A stretch of DNA of 5,792 bases, from NCBI GenBank assembly GCA_002496905.1, contig DALV01000113.1, positions 1 through 5,792 of the forward strand. Direction: 5' to 3'. The DNA comes from Euryarchaeota archaeon UBA105 (GTDB lineage Archaea; Thermoplasmatota; Poseidoniia; Poseidoniales; Thalassarchaeaceae). Positions 1 through 5,786 of this stretch are shown piece after piece. The notes under the pieces were generated by a model. The model was not told the origin of the DNA and made no database searches. It saw nothing but the letters and a program-made list of their open reading frames with translations. Each line of letters starts with the position of its first letter. Position 1 is the stretch's first letter. A program made the position numbers and the translations under genes.

Positions 1-1096
1 TAGTTCCTGATAAACGGATTACTAATGGAACTTGTAACCCGATCTTTTCTGAGACAGCAAGTACCGCTTTTGCAACAATATCACAGCGTTGTATACCTCC
101 AAAGATATTGACTAATATCCCCTTGACGTTGGGATCTTCGAGGATTATCTCAAAGGCTTCCTGAACCTTGGCTTCATCTGCACCTCCACCGATATCAAGG
201 AAATTGGCCGGTTCGCCACCGTAGAGTTTGATTACATCCATAGTTGCCATGGCTAGGCCAGCTCCATTGACTAAGCAACCTATGTCTCCATCGAGTTTGA
301 CGTAGGAGAGGCCGGCTTCGTTGGCGCGAGTTTCAGTAGGTTCTTCCTCAGAATAATCTCTCAATTCTTCCCATTCTTTGTGTCTAAATGAGGCGTTATC
401 ATCAAATCCAACCTTTGCATCAAGAGCAACTATTTCGTCAGATTTTGTACGAACCAATGGATTGATTTCTACCATTGAGCAATCGTTCGATACGAATAGA
501 TCGTAAAGACTTTCAATCATACCTACAAAGTCCTCTAATGCTGCACCAGAGAGGTCGAGAGAGGTGCCAAGGTCTTCCTTTTGTGAGTCTAGTAAACCAG
601 TTGATGGATTTACCCAAATTTTGTGGATAGCTTCAGGAGTCTCTTCGGCAACTTCTTCAATATCCATTCCACCTTCAGTCGAGGCCATAATTAGTACTTG
701 CTTTTCTTCTCTGTCTACCAATAAGGCGAGATAGTATTCATGTGCTATTTCGCAACCAGCCTCGACGTAGATATTACTGACTAATTTACCTGCAGGACCT
801 GTTTGCTTCGTCACAAGTATGTGGCCGAGGATATTTTCTGAATAGGTTTCAACCTCATCCCGGGAGAATGCTATCTTGACGCCACCCTCCATTAGAAGCT
901 CTCCAGAATTTGGACAATACAGGTTTCCTTTTCCTCGCCCACCGGCATGGATTTGGCTCTTAACAGCAACAACTTTTGAGCCAAGGGAATCGTAAGCCGC
1001 AAGTGCATCTTCAACAGATTTACAATGCACTCCTTCCTGTACCTTTACTCCTGCAGAACGAAACAATTTCTTCCCTTGATACTCGTGAATGTTCAT
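1..1096 (-). CDS. sucC: Succinyl-CoA synthetase (succinate--CoA ligase) beta subunit, 3' end cut by the window edge
   Basis: This is the beta subunit of succinyl-CoA synthetase, the cytoplasmic citric-acid-cycle enzyme that interconverts succinyl-CoA and succinate with formation of ATP or GTP; it works with an alpha subunit (SucD). Seen: reading the minus strand from the ATG at 1096 gives 365 uninterrupted residues starting MNIHEYQGKKL, the hallmark SucC N-terminus. The ATP-grasp glycine-rich segment SQIHAGGRGKG lies at residues 48-58, the metal-binding VEINPLV at 209-215, VNGAGLAMATMD at 276-287, GGEPANFLDIGGG at 293-305 and IFGGIQRCDI at 331-340. The last readable residues, VIRLSGT, match the usual VRLxGT about 23 residues before the end of E. 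coli SucC (388 residues), so only a short C-terminal piece is missing. The start is fixed by the conserved N-terminus and by GGAG 7 nt upstream. It is divergent from the nucleotidyltransferase gene; sucD is expected beyond the left edge. Nucleotide specificity cannot be read reliably. Confidence 0.97.
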   Translation of the reverse strand, partial: MNIHEYQGKKLFRSAGVKVQEGVHCKSVEDALAAYDSLGSKVVAVKSQIHAGGRGKGNLYCPNSGELLMEGGVKIAFSRDEVETYSENILGHILVTKQTGPAGKLVSNIYVEAGCEIAHEYYLALLVDREEKQVLIMASTEGGMDIEEVAEETPEAIHKIWVNPSTGLLDSQKEDLGTSLDLSGAALEDFVGMIESLYDLFVSNDCSMVEINPLVRTKSDEIVALDAKVGFDDNASFRHKEWEELRDYSEEEPTETRANEAGLSYVKLDGDIGCLVNGAGLAMATMDVIKLYGGEPANFLDIGGGADEAKVQEAFEIILEDPNVKGILVNIFGGIQRCDIVAKAVLAVSEKIGLQVPLVIRLSGT

Positions 1097-1205
1097 GTCG
1101 ACGCTCCGGCGACCCAACAATCGTCTTTCAACGATGCGCCTAACCAGTATGCACGAGGCGCCGGGGACACGAAGTGCTGAAAGTGGTAATTGCGCCCGCC
1201 CAACC
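1097..1205. promoter_or_regulatory. GC-rich divergent intergenic/promoter region between sucC and the nucleotidyltransferase
   Basis: This 109-bp spacer must hold the promoters of both divergent genes. By hand count 66 of 109 bases are G or C (about 61%), whereas a sampled 60-bp coding stretch (2221-2280) is 40%; intergenic DNA is normally the more AT-rich. I see no convincing archaeal TATA box (TTTAWA-like) on either strand. Contents: the sucC Shine-Dalgarno site; a small inverted repeat ATCGT (1120-1124) / ACGAT (1131-1135) with a 6-nt loop; the motif GGCGCCGGGGACA (1157-1169), also found near the right edge; and CGCCCGCC (1193-1200), which pairs with the 5' end of the nucleotidyltransferase gene. 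The nucleotidyltransferase frame stays open upstream to an ATG at 1089, but that stretch does not look like protein of this family. Confidence 0.55.
1104..1107 (-). promoter_or_regulatory. Shine-Dalgarno site of sucC
   Basis: On the minus strand GGAG precedes the sucC ATG with a 7-nt spacer (CGTCGAC). It complements the CCUCC core of the 16S rRNA 3' end and supports the start at 1096, so sucC mRNA probably carries a leader. Confidence 0.6.
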
Positions 1206-1230
1206 ATGGACGTAGTGGTTCTGGCGGGCG
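1193..1230 (+). promoter_or_regulatory. Potential RNA hairpin enclosing the nucleotidyltransferase start codon
   Basis: CGCCCGCC (1193-1200) is the perfect reverse complement of GGCGGGCG (1223-1230). Inside it, AACCA (1202-1206) pairs with TGGTT (1216-1220). The two stems stack across a 1/2-nt internal bulge, and the ATG at 1206-1208 sits at the top of the inner stem and loop. If the mRNA begins upstream of 1193 the start codon would be occluded; if it is leaderless the hairpin cannot form. A chance product of the GC-rich start region is possible, because GGCGGGCG also encodes the conserved Ala-Gly-Gly of the enzyme. Confidence 0.35.
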
Positions 1231-2168
1231 GGTTTGGCACTAGACTTCGTCCCTGGACGAATTCTATTCCTAAACCACTTTTACCAATTTTAGATAAAAC
1301 AATGATTGAACACGTACTAGATGTACTTCCTGAATCCGAAGTGAACAAGGTGCTAATCGCTGCGGGTTATGGTATAGATCAAATGAGAGACTATTTCTCA
1401 AGGATAGAGGTTCCATATGAGGTAGTTATCGTTGAAGAAACCGAACCCTTAGGGACTGGAGGAGCAATTGCCAATTGTCGTCCACATCTATCTGATGGTA
1501 CCTTTTGTGTGATTAATGGAGATTTAATTACAAGTTTGAAAGTAAAGGATATGTTAGAATTTCACAAGAAGAATGGTGGTCTAGCCACAATTTCACTTTG
1601 GCCTGTAGAAGATCCTTCGAGATTTGGAGTTGCGGATTATATCGAGGGAACTGGTAAAATAATGAGGTTCCAAGAAAAGCCTCCTATCGAAGAAGCATTC
1701 TCAAATTTAATCAATGCAGGAACCTATCTTCTTGAGCCCGAAATTTTCGATCATATGCCGGAGGGGCCGCATAGCATGGAGAGGGATGTATATGAGAAAA
1801 TTGCAGAGAATGGAGTATTGAACGGATTCCCTTTCGAAGGCATGTTCGTAGATGCGGGCACTCCGGAATCATTTGTTGAGGCAACCCAAGCATGCATCAA
1901 TTCTGGAAGATATTCCAAAGGTGGGACAAAGGGCAGTTCATGGTTTGGAGATAATATCATTAATTTAGGAAAAATAACCTCTAGTTCAGTTGCAGAAAAT
2001 TCTCGTATTGGGTCTGGAACTACTGTAGAAAATTCAGTTATTCTTGAGGGTGCAAATATTGGAGTAAATTGTTTGATAAGGAATTGTCTCATTGGTAAAA
2101 ATTGCATAATTAATGACGGCTCATCATTAGATAGTATTATTCTTGATAATGGTGCAACAATAGAGTGA
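1206..2168 (+). CDS. Sugar-phosphate nucleotidyltransferase (NDP-sugar pyrophosphorylase) with C-terminal left-handed beta-helix
   Basis: Predicted to join a nucleoside triphosphate and a sugar 1-phosphate into an NDP-sugar plus pyrophosphate in the cytoplasm, feeding glycan, glycolipid or surface-polysaccharide synthesis. Seen in the 320 residues from the ATG at 1206: the signature LAGGFGTRLRPWT (6-18) directly after the first beta strand, PKPLLPI (22-28) with the catalytic lysine, EPLGTGGAI (80-88), NGDL (104-107) with the metal-binding aspartate, QEKP (156-159), NAGTYLLEPEI (170-180) and VDAGTPESF (215-223). From about 245 to the end, hexapeptide-like repeats (SRIGSG, ANIGVN, CLIGKN) predict a left-handed beta-helix, often used for oligomerisation or a second activity. 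The start was chosen because family members begin MxxVxLAGG; upstream ATGs at 1089, 1095, 1134 and 1149 would add a non-conserved tail. No Shine-Dalgarno site is visible, so the mRNA may be leaderless. The coding end meets the helicase start, indicating one operon. The sugar (mannose, glucose, glucosamine) and the NTP cannot be assigned; a GlmU-like or mannose-1-phosphate guanylyltransferase-like role is equally possible. Confidence 0.93.
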   Translation: MDVVVLAGGFGTRLRPWTNSIPKPLLPILDKTMIEHVLDVLPESEVNKVLIAAGYGIDQMRDYFSRIEVPYEVVIVEETEPLGTGGAIANCRPHLSDGTFCVINGDLITSLKVKDMLEFHKKNGGLATISLWPVEDPSRFGVADYIEGTGKIMRFQEKPPIEEAFSNLINAGTYLLEPEIFDHMPEGPHSMERDVYEKIAENGVLNGFPFEGMFVDAGTPESFVEATQACINSGRYSKGGTKGSSWFGDNIINLGKITSSSVAENSRIGSGTTVENSVILEGANIGVNCLIRNCLIGKNCIINDGSSLDSIILDNGATIE

Positions 2169-2169
2169 A
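2163..2169 (+). promoter_or_regulatory. Shine-Dalgarno-like GAGTGAA before the helicase ATG
   Basis: GAGTGAA, made of the last sense codon and stop codon of the nucleotidyltransferase gene plus one base, lies 4 nt before the ATG at 2174. GUGA can pair with UCAC in an archaeal 16S tail (AUCACCUCC). The same GAGTGA at the same position precedes the zinc-finger gene at 5704. This favours ATG 2174 over the GTG at 2165, which lacks a comparable site. Confidence 0.4.
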
Positions 2170-2173
2170 TATT

Positions 2174-4972
2174 ATGGCCTCGGGTTTCGGTAATATCGGA
2201 TTCTCAGGTAAACTTAGGCCATCCCAAGTTGCATCTTCAGGCATAATCCGCAAGGAATTGGAAAATGATTCGAAAGAGTTACTCATTGTGGCTCCCCCTG
2301 GTTCAGGAAAGACCGTTCTTGGATTGTATGTGTGGTCTGATTTGGTAAGATTGCCAACTTTAGTTCTAAGCCCAAATTCGGCTATACAGGCTCAGTGGGT
2401 CGAACGGGCAAAGGAATTGTTCAATTTAGACGGTAGAGATGATGAGATTGGAACTGACCCAAAGAACCCTGGAATACTTACATCTCTAACTTACCAATCT
2501 GTTACTTTGCCAAAAAGAGGTGGGGATGATTTGGATCAATCCGCGATGGAACTTTGGATTAGCCAATTGATGACTCCGGTTAACGACTTAGTCGAGGCTG
2601 AGGATCGAGAAAGTGCCATATCTTGGATTGAAGATTTGGAAGAAAAAAACCCTGAATACCATGGAGAAAGGATTAGTCATTTCAGGAAAAAGGTACGAGA
2701 TGACTTGTCTGAACATGGCAATGCTCTTTGGGTATTGCATGACTCTGCAAAAGCCAATTTAATGAGGCTCAAAGATGCTGGTGTAGGATTAATCATACTC
2801 GATGAATGTCATCATCTATTGGAGCATTGGGGGAGAGTTTTATTGGAAATTGTTGAATTTTTAGACAATCCAGTAGTTTTGGGTTTGACCGCTACTCCAC
2901 CCGAGGTAACCGACGCTCCCAAAGATGAAAATCTGTATCTTGACCTATTCGGAGAGGTAGACTATGAGGTCCCAGTTCCCGCCTTGGTGAGAGATGGAAA
3001 TTTAGCACCATACCAAGATTTAGCATATTTCGTAAGACCTTCAGATCATGAATTGAAATATATTGCAAATGTAACCAATGATTTCAAAGAATTAATCGAA
3101 AATCTAAGGCGAGGTCCTATCGATTCTAACGATAGGTTACCTGGTCTAGATATTTGGCTTGCCAGAACATTAGATGAGTTAGATTTACCAGCAGGTAAAG
3201 CATCAGATTGGACTTCATTTTGCAGAAGAGATCCCGGTTTGGCAAATTCTGCGAGAGGATTTCTAGTCCACTATGGGAGGAGTCTTCCAAGCGATGTCCC
3301 TCCTCCTGAATTACATATGGTTCGTTCAGGAGATAGTATGAGCACTTTGATTACTATTCTCGATAGATACATCCGTAATGGATTAATGCGATCAGACAAC
3401 AAAAAAGATCACGCTCTGGCTGATGAAGCAAAACAAAAATTAAGATTACTTGGAGTGCAAATAACTGGCTCCGGTGCTAGATTATGTGCCTCGCCAATTG
3501 GAAGAGTGATGGCGTATGCTTCTGCAAAATATGATGCCCTTCGAGAAATTCTGACCGCTGAAATGCAAGCTTTGGGTCCTGATATCCGTGCGGTTATTGT
3601 GACCGATTTTGAGAAAACATCAGCCACCACGATAGTGGAGGGTGTTTTGGACAAAGAGGCAGGTGGGGCAGTTGCGGCTTACAGAGCGCTGCTACAATCC
3701 GAAGCAACGGATAGACTGAATCCTGTGTTGATGACCGGAACAACGGTTCTTGTTGATGATGATTTATTGCAGAATATTTTCCCCCGCTTTGAGCAATGGG
3801 TTGATGAAAGGGGGTTGGAGATTAAGTTCGATTATATCGAGCGAGGTGAATATTTTGAAATCCGTGGTAAGGGTAAGGATTGGCTTCCCAGATATTACAC
3901 GATGATGATTACAGAATTATTCCAAGAAGGTGTAACTAATTGTCTTGTAGGGACCAGAGGACTTCTTGGAGAAGGTTGGGATGCGAGTAGAATCAATGTG
4001 CTGATTGATCTTACAACCGTCACTACAAGTATGAGCATCAATCAATTAAGAGGCAGATCATTCAGGCTAGACAAACTTTGGCCCGAGAAGGTCGCAAACA
4101 ATTGGGATATTATCTGCCTTGCAGATGAATTTGAGAAAGGCTTCGATGATTATCTCCGATTCAAAAGAAAGCACAAACAACTCTACGGTGTTGGTGATGA
4201 TGGTGCCATAGAAAAAGGAGTTGGCCATGTTCATGCAGCATTTACCGAGGCAAAACCAGAAGGCGTCTCAGAAACCATGAGTGTGTTTAACGAAGAGATG
4301 TTAATGAGAGCAAGAAATAGGTCTAGAACAAGGGAACTATGGGGTATTGGACAACCTTTCAATGCCGAACCAAAAGAGGCCGTAGAAATCAAAATGAATC
4401 TAGGGGGTGGATCGAGGGGTGGCCAATTTTACTCCCCAACTTCGATTGGCTTGGTAGAGTGGAATCATGATTCATTGGTACTTTCAATAGGAGAAGTTGT
4501 TGCTCTGACACTAAAGGAACTGAGATTGATTAACTTCGGGGCAGAAATTGGAGGTGGTTCCAGAAGTGGTGGTTGGATGCGAGCATATCTGAAAGAAGCC
4601 AATGAAGAGGAATCAGCAATTTTTGCATCAGCAATGCAGGAAATACTAGGCCCCCTAGATAATCCTAGGTATGTTATTCCAAGAGAAGTGAAAATAATCA
4701 CAGACAATTGGTTCAGTAAAATGCTACCAGAAGTTCTAGCAAAATATGTTCGTACAAAGAAGAATAAGCTTGCAATGTTTCACTCAGTTCCAAGGGTACT
4801 CTGTAAAAACAAAGAAGATGCAGCTATTTTCCAACACTATTGGAATCAGAAAGTTAGTCCTGGGGCAGTTATGTATGGTCACAGTAAGTCCGGCAAAGAA
4901 ATGGTTTCGAAAATTAAAAAGCAAGGCCTTGTACCACAGTCTTCGATAAATCAGAAGAATATTTTTCTCTGA
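2174..4972 (+). CDS. Large superfamily 2 DEAD/DEAH-type helicase of unknown role
   Basis: A predicted ATP-dependent nucleic-acid helicase or translocase of 932 residues, cytoplasmic, with no signal peptide or membrane segment. Motor motifs in order (numbered from ATG 2174): a Q-like KLRPSQ (13-18), Walker A APPGSGKT (40-47), motif Ia LVLSPNSAIQAQW (63-75), TYQSV (106-110), motif II DECHH (210-214), motif III LTATP (238-242), lobe-2 strand AVIVTDFEKTS (473-482), motif V GTRGLLGEGWD (593-603) and motif VI QLRGRSFR (624-631) with the arginine finger region. All catalytic residues are intact. About 230 residues separate motif III from lobe 2, so a helical insertion is likely there. Residues from about 690 onward form a C-terminal region I do not recognise; no nuclease or methylase motif is evident. 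From memory, the lobe-2 wording (VVTDFE..SA, GVLD.EAGGA, GTR.LLGEGWD) resembles a family of large helicases seen in actinobacteria and some other lineages, function unknown. The GTG at 2165 is an alternative start giving 935 residues and a 4-nt overlap (GTGA) with the upstream gene. Either way translational coupling is likely. Confidence 0.92.
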   Translation: MASGFGNIGFSGKLRPSQVASSGIIRKELENDSKELLIVAPPGSGKTVLGLYVWSDLVRLPTLVLSPNSAIQAQWVERAKELFNLDGRDDEIGTDPKNPGILTSLTYQSVTLPKRGGDDLDQSAMELWISQLMTPVNDLVEAEDRESAISWIEDLEEKNPEYHGERISHFRKKVRDDLSEHGNALWVLHDSAKANLMRLKDAGVGLIILDECHHLLEHWGRVLLEIVEFLDNPVVLGLTATPPEVTDAPKDENLYLDLFGEVDYEVPVPALVRDGNLAPYQDLAYFVRPSDHELKYIANVTNDFKELIENLRRGPIDSNDRLPGLDIWLARTLDELDLPAGKASDWTSFCRRDPGLANSARGFLVHYGRSLPSDVPPPELHMVRSGDSMSTLITILDRYIRNGLMRSDNKKDHALADEAKQKLRLLGVQITGSGARLCASPIGRVMAYASAKYDALREILTAEMQALGPDIRAVIVTDFEKTSATTIVEGVLDKEAGGAVAAYRALLQSEATDRLNPVLMTGTTVLVDDDLLQNIFPRFEQWVDERGLEIKFDYIERGEYFEIRGKGKDWLPRYYTMMITELFQEGVTNCLVGTRGLLGEGWDASRINVLIDLTTVTTSMSINQLRGRSFRLDKLWPEKVANNWDIICLADEFEKGFDDYLRFKRKHKQLYGVGDDGAIEKGVGHVHAAFTEAKPEGVSETMSVFNEEMLMRARNRSRTRELWGIGQPFNAEPKEAVEIKMNLGGGSRGGQFYSPTSIGLVEWNHDSLVLSIGEVVALTLKELRLINFGAEIGGGSRSGGWMRAYLKEANEEESAIFASAMQEILGPLDNPRYVIPREVKIITDNWFSKMLPEVLAKYVRTKKNKLAMFHSVPRVLCKNKEDAAIFQHYWNQKVSPGAVMYGHSKSGKEMVSKIKKQGLVPQSSINQKNIFL
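4910..4920 (-). terminator. Possible oligo-T terminator of the zinc-finger membrane gene, inside the helicase gene
   Basis: The minus strand reads TTTTTAATTTT here, 52 nt past the stop codon of the membrane-protein gene. Archaeal RNA polymerase can terminate on such T-tracts without a hairpin. As the convergent genes leave no spacer, the 3' end of this mRNA must lie within helicase sequence. Supported by base composition only. Confidence 0.3.
4962..4966 (+). terminator. Possible oligo-T terminator at the end of the helicase gene
   Basis: A run of five T within the last helicase codons (encoding Ile-Phe-Leu), followed by CTCTGATTAATTCG, is the only T-rich tract on the plus strand near the stop. 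No stable hairpin precedes it. Archaeal T-tract termination is the model; the run is short, so read-through into the convergent gene is possible. Confidence 0.25.
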
Positions 4973-5704
4973 TTAATTCGAACAATTATGACACTCAATG
5001 CTATTTCCTGCGTGCTGTTTACAGAATCGATTTCGACAGGTATAGCACCTGAAGTCAAATGCAGTGACTGAATTTTCACAACCCGGGTGCCCGCAAGACT
5101 CTTCACCGGTTTTTGCTTTAGTCTCGTCATTTGATTTATCTACAGAGTAACCTTCTTCCCACCATTCGTCACCGATGATTTCTTCTTTCTTTTCCTCAAC
5201 AACTTCCTCTTTGAGGCCAAGCACCTTGATCACGTAGGGGCTGTCGAAGAATCGTCCAGAATCCGACACACCCCATATTTCCGCGAGCCTCTGTCTTCCA
5301 TCTTCTAGGGATATAATGTCCCCTCCTCGTGCTTGAATGTATGCGATTAATCTGTCATAGGCTCGAATGTAAGAGGGAGCCAGCTCACGGTTGAGATCTA
5401 GTGATTTTCTTGTTTTTCTTCCTTGATTGGATCTAGGTGAATAACTCCTCTTCCGTGGAACCTTGCCTTGCTCAAGTCCAACTTTTACTAGCATCACTAT
5501 AATTGGTCCGAAAGCAAATAGGAATGCATAGAAAACAAAGTCATCTCCAATTCCAGTAAGTACGAAGATAGATAGTAAGGCTGCAGGAATGAAGAAAGCC
5601 AACTTGTTATCTGTTTGCTCATCCACAAAATTGATTGCGGACCATATTCCACTGAAGAATAGAAAAACAATTCCGAGAACAATTTCTAATCCTGCAGCTG
5701 ACAT
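4973..5704 (-). CDS. Three-helix membrane protein with C-terminal AN1-like zinc finger
   Basis: Not a named family I recognise. Seen in the 243 residues from the ATG at 5704: three hydrophobic segments at about 5-26, 34-51 and 55-77; a strongly basic stretch at 80-101 (KVPRKRS, GRKTRK), which by the positive-inside rule puts the C-terminal part in the cytoplasm; a predicted mostly helical part at 104-165; an acidic linker at 166-203; and a cysteine/histidine cluster at 204-241. The cluster spaces C204-x4-C209, C220-x2-C223-x4-C228-x2-H231, then C238, H239 and C241, close to the AN1 consensus C-x2-C-x9-12-C-x1-2-C-x4-C-x2-H-x5-H-x-C but with a longer first knuckle and a longer gap before the last ligands. 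AN1 fingers in eukaryotes serve ubiquitin/proteasome and stress roles; in archaea the role is unknown. The start was chosen because hydrophobic sequence begins at once and GAGTGAT precedes it; the frame stays open to the right edge, so a longer N-terminus cannot be excluded, though those codons are strikingly GC-rich. It ends head-on against the helicase gene with no spacer. Confidence 0.8.
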   Translation of the reverse strand: MSAAGLEIVLGIVFLFFSGIWSAINFVDEQTDNKLAFFIPAALLSIFVLTGIGDDFVFYAFLFAFGPIIVMLVKVGLEQGKVPRKRSYSPRSNQGRKTRKSLDLNRELAPSYIRAYDRLIAYIQARGGDIISLEDGRQRLAEIWGVSDSGRFFDSPYVIKVLGLKEEVVEEKKEEIIGDEWWEEGYSVDKSNDETKAKTGEESCGHPGCENSVTAFDFRCYTCRNRFCKQHAGNSIECHNCSN

Positions 5705-5708
5705 AGCA

Positions 5709-5715
5709 ATCACTC
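5709..5715 (-). promoter_or_regulatory. Shine-Dalgarno-like GAGTGAT of the zinc-finger membrane gene
   Basis: On the minus strand GAGTGAT precedes the ATG at 5704 with a 4-nt spacer. GUGAU is fully complementary to AUCAC of the archaeal 16S rRNA tail. It supports 5704 as the start. In another frame GAG-TGA would also be the last codons of an upstream minus-strand gene, echoing the arrangement before the helicase. Confidence 0.4.
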
Positions 5716-5725
5716 GATAGTGTGA

Positions 5726-5750
5726 CCGCGGCGCTGTCCCGGCGCCGCGG
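5726..5750. repeat. Perfect 9-bp inverted repeat (GC-only stem, 7-nt loop)
   Basis: CCGCGGCGC (5726-5734) and its exact reverse complement GCGCCGCGG (5742-5750) flank TGTCCCG. The stem is entirely G-C, so it would be a very stable hairpin in RNA or a dyad site in DNA. It lies 21 nt before the zinc-finger gene start. No T-tract follows on either strand, so it is not a typical rho-independent terminator. Confidence 0.6.
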
Positions 5751-5771
5751 CCGATGAGGTACCAAACCAAC

Positions 5772-5786
5772 GTTGCGGTACGCAAC
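5772..5786. repeat. Short inverted repeat GTTGCG / CGCAAC
   Basis: GTTGCG (5772-5777) and CGCAAC (5781-5786) form a perfect 6-bp stem with a 3-nt loop (GTA), 21 bases beyond the GC hairpin. It could be an operator-like dyad, part of a structured leader, or chance. If a plus-strand gene starts at 5754 it would lie inside that gene. Confidence 0.35.

Noticed and set aside
1089..1205. Longer N-terminus for the nucleotidyltransferase from ATG 1089, 1095, 1134 or 1149
   Set aside because: The family begins immediately before the LAGGxGTRLRP motif, and MDVVVLAGG at 1206 fits exactly. The extra residues are non-conserved in character, and the longest version overlaps the sucC start on the other strand.
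1751..2107. Minus-strand open frame of 118 codons inside the nucleotidyltransferase gene
   Set aside because: It is antisense to a gene with clear motifs and has no recognisable protein features. The other small frames inside the helicase (3409-3654, 4465-4707, 4746-4949) and the membrane-protein gene (5497-5682) were dismissed for the same reason.
4653..4669. Inverted repeat CCTAG / CTAGG in the helicase gene
   Set aside because: It is a 5-bp stem inside a coding region with no second copy and no nearby signal; chance is enough.
2165..4972. Helicase plus neighbours as a restriction or known anti-phage system
   Set aside because: No nuclease, methyltransferase, reverse transcriptase, toxin or sensor domain is recognisable in the neighbouring genes, and the left neighbour beyond the operon is a housekeeping citric-acid-cycle gene.
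5751..5775. Resemblance of the minus strand (GGTTTGGTACCTC) to a conserved 23S rRNA segment
   Set aside because: Only a dozen bases are similar. The flanking bases do not continue as rRNA on either side, and coding sequence begins at 5704.
5705..5785. Extension of the zinc-finger protein upstream to a TTG at 5785
   Set aside because: It would add 27 residues from markedly GC-rich codons unlike the rest of the gene, whereas ATG 5704 has a good Shine-Dalgarno-like site and starts a hydrophobic segment. It is not fully excluded because the frame is open to the edge.
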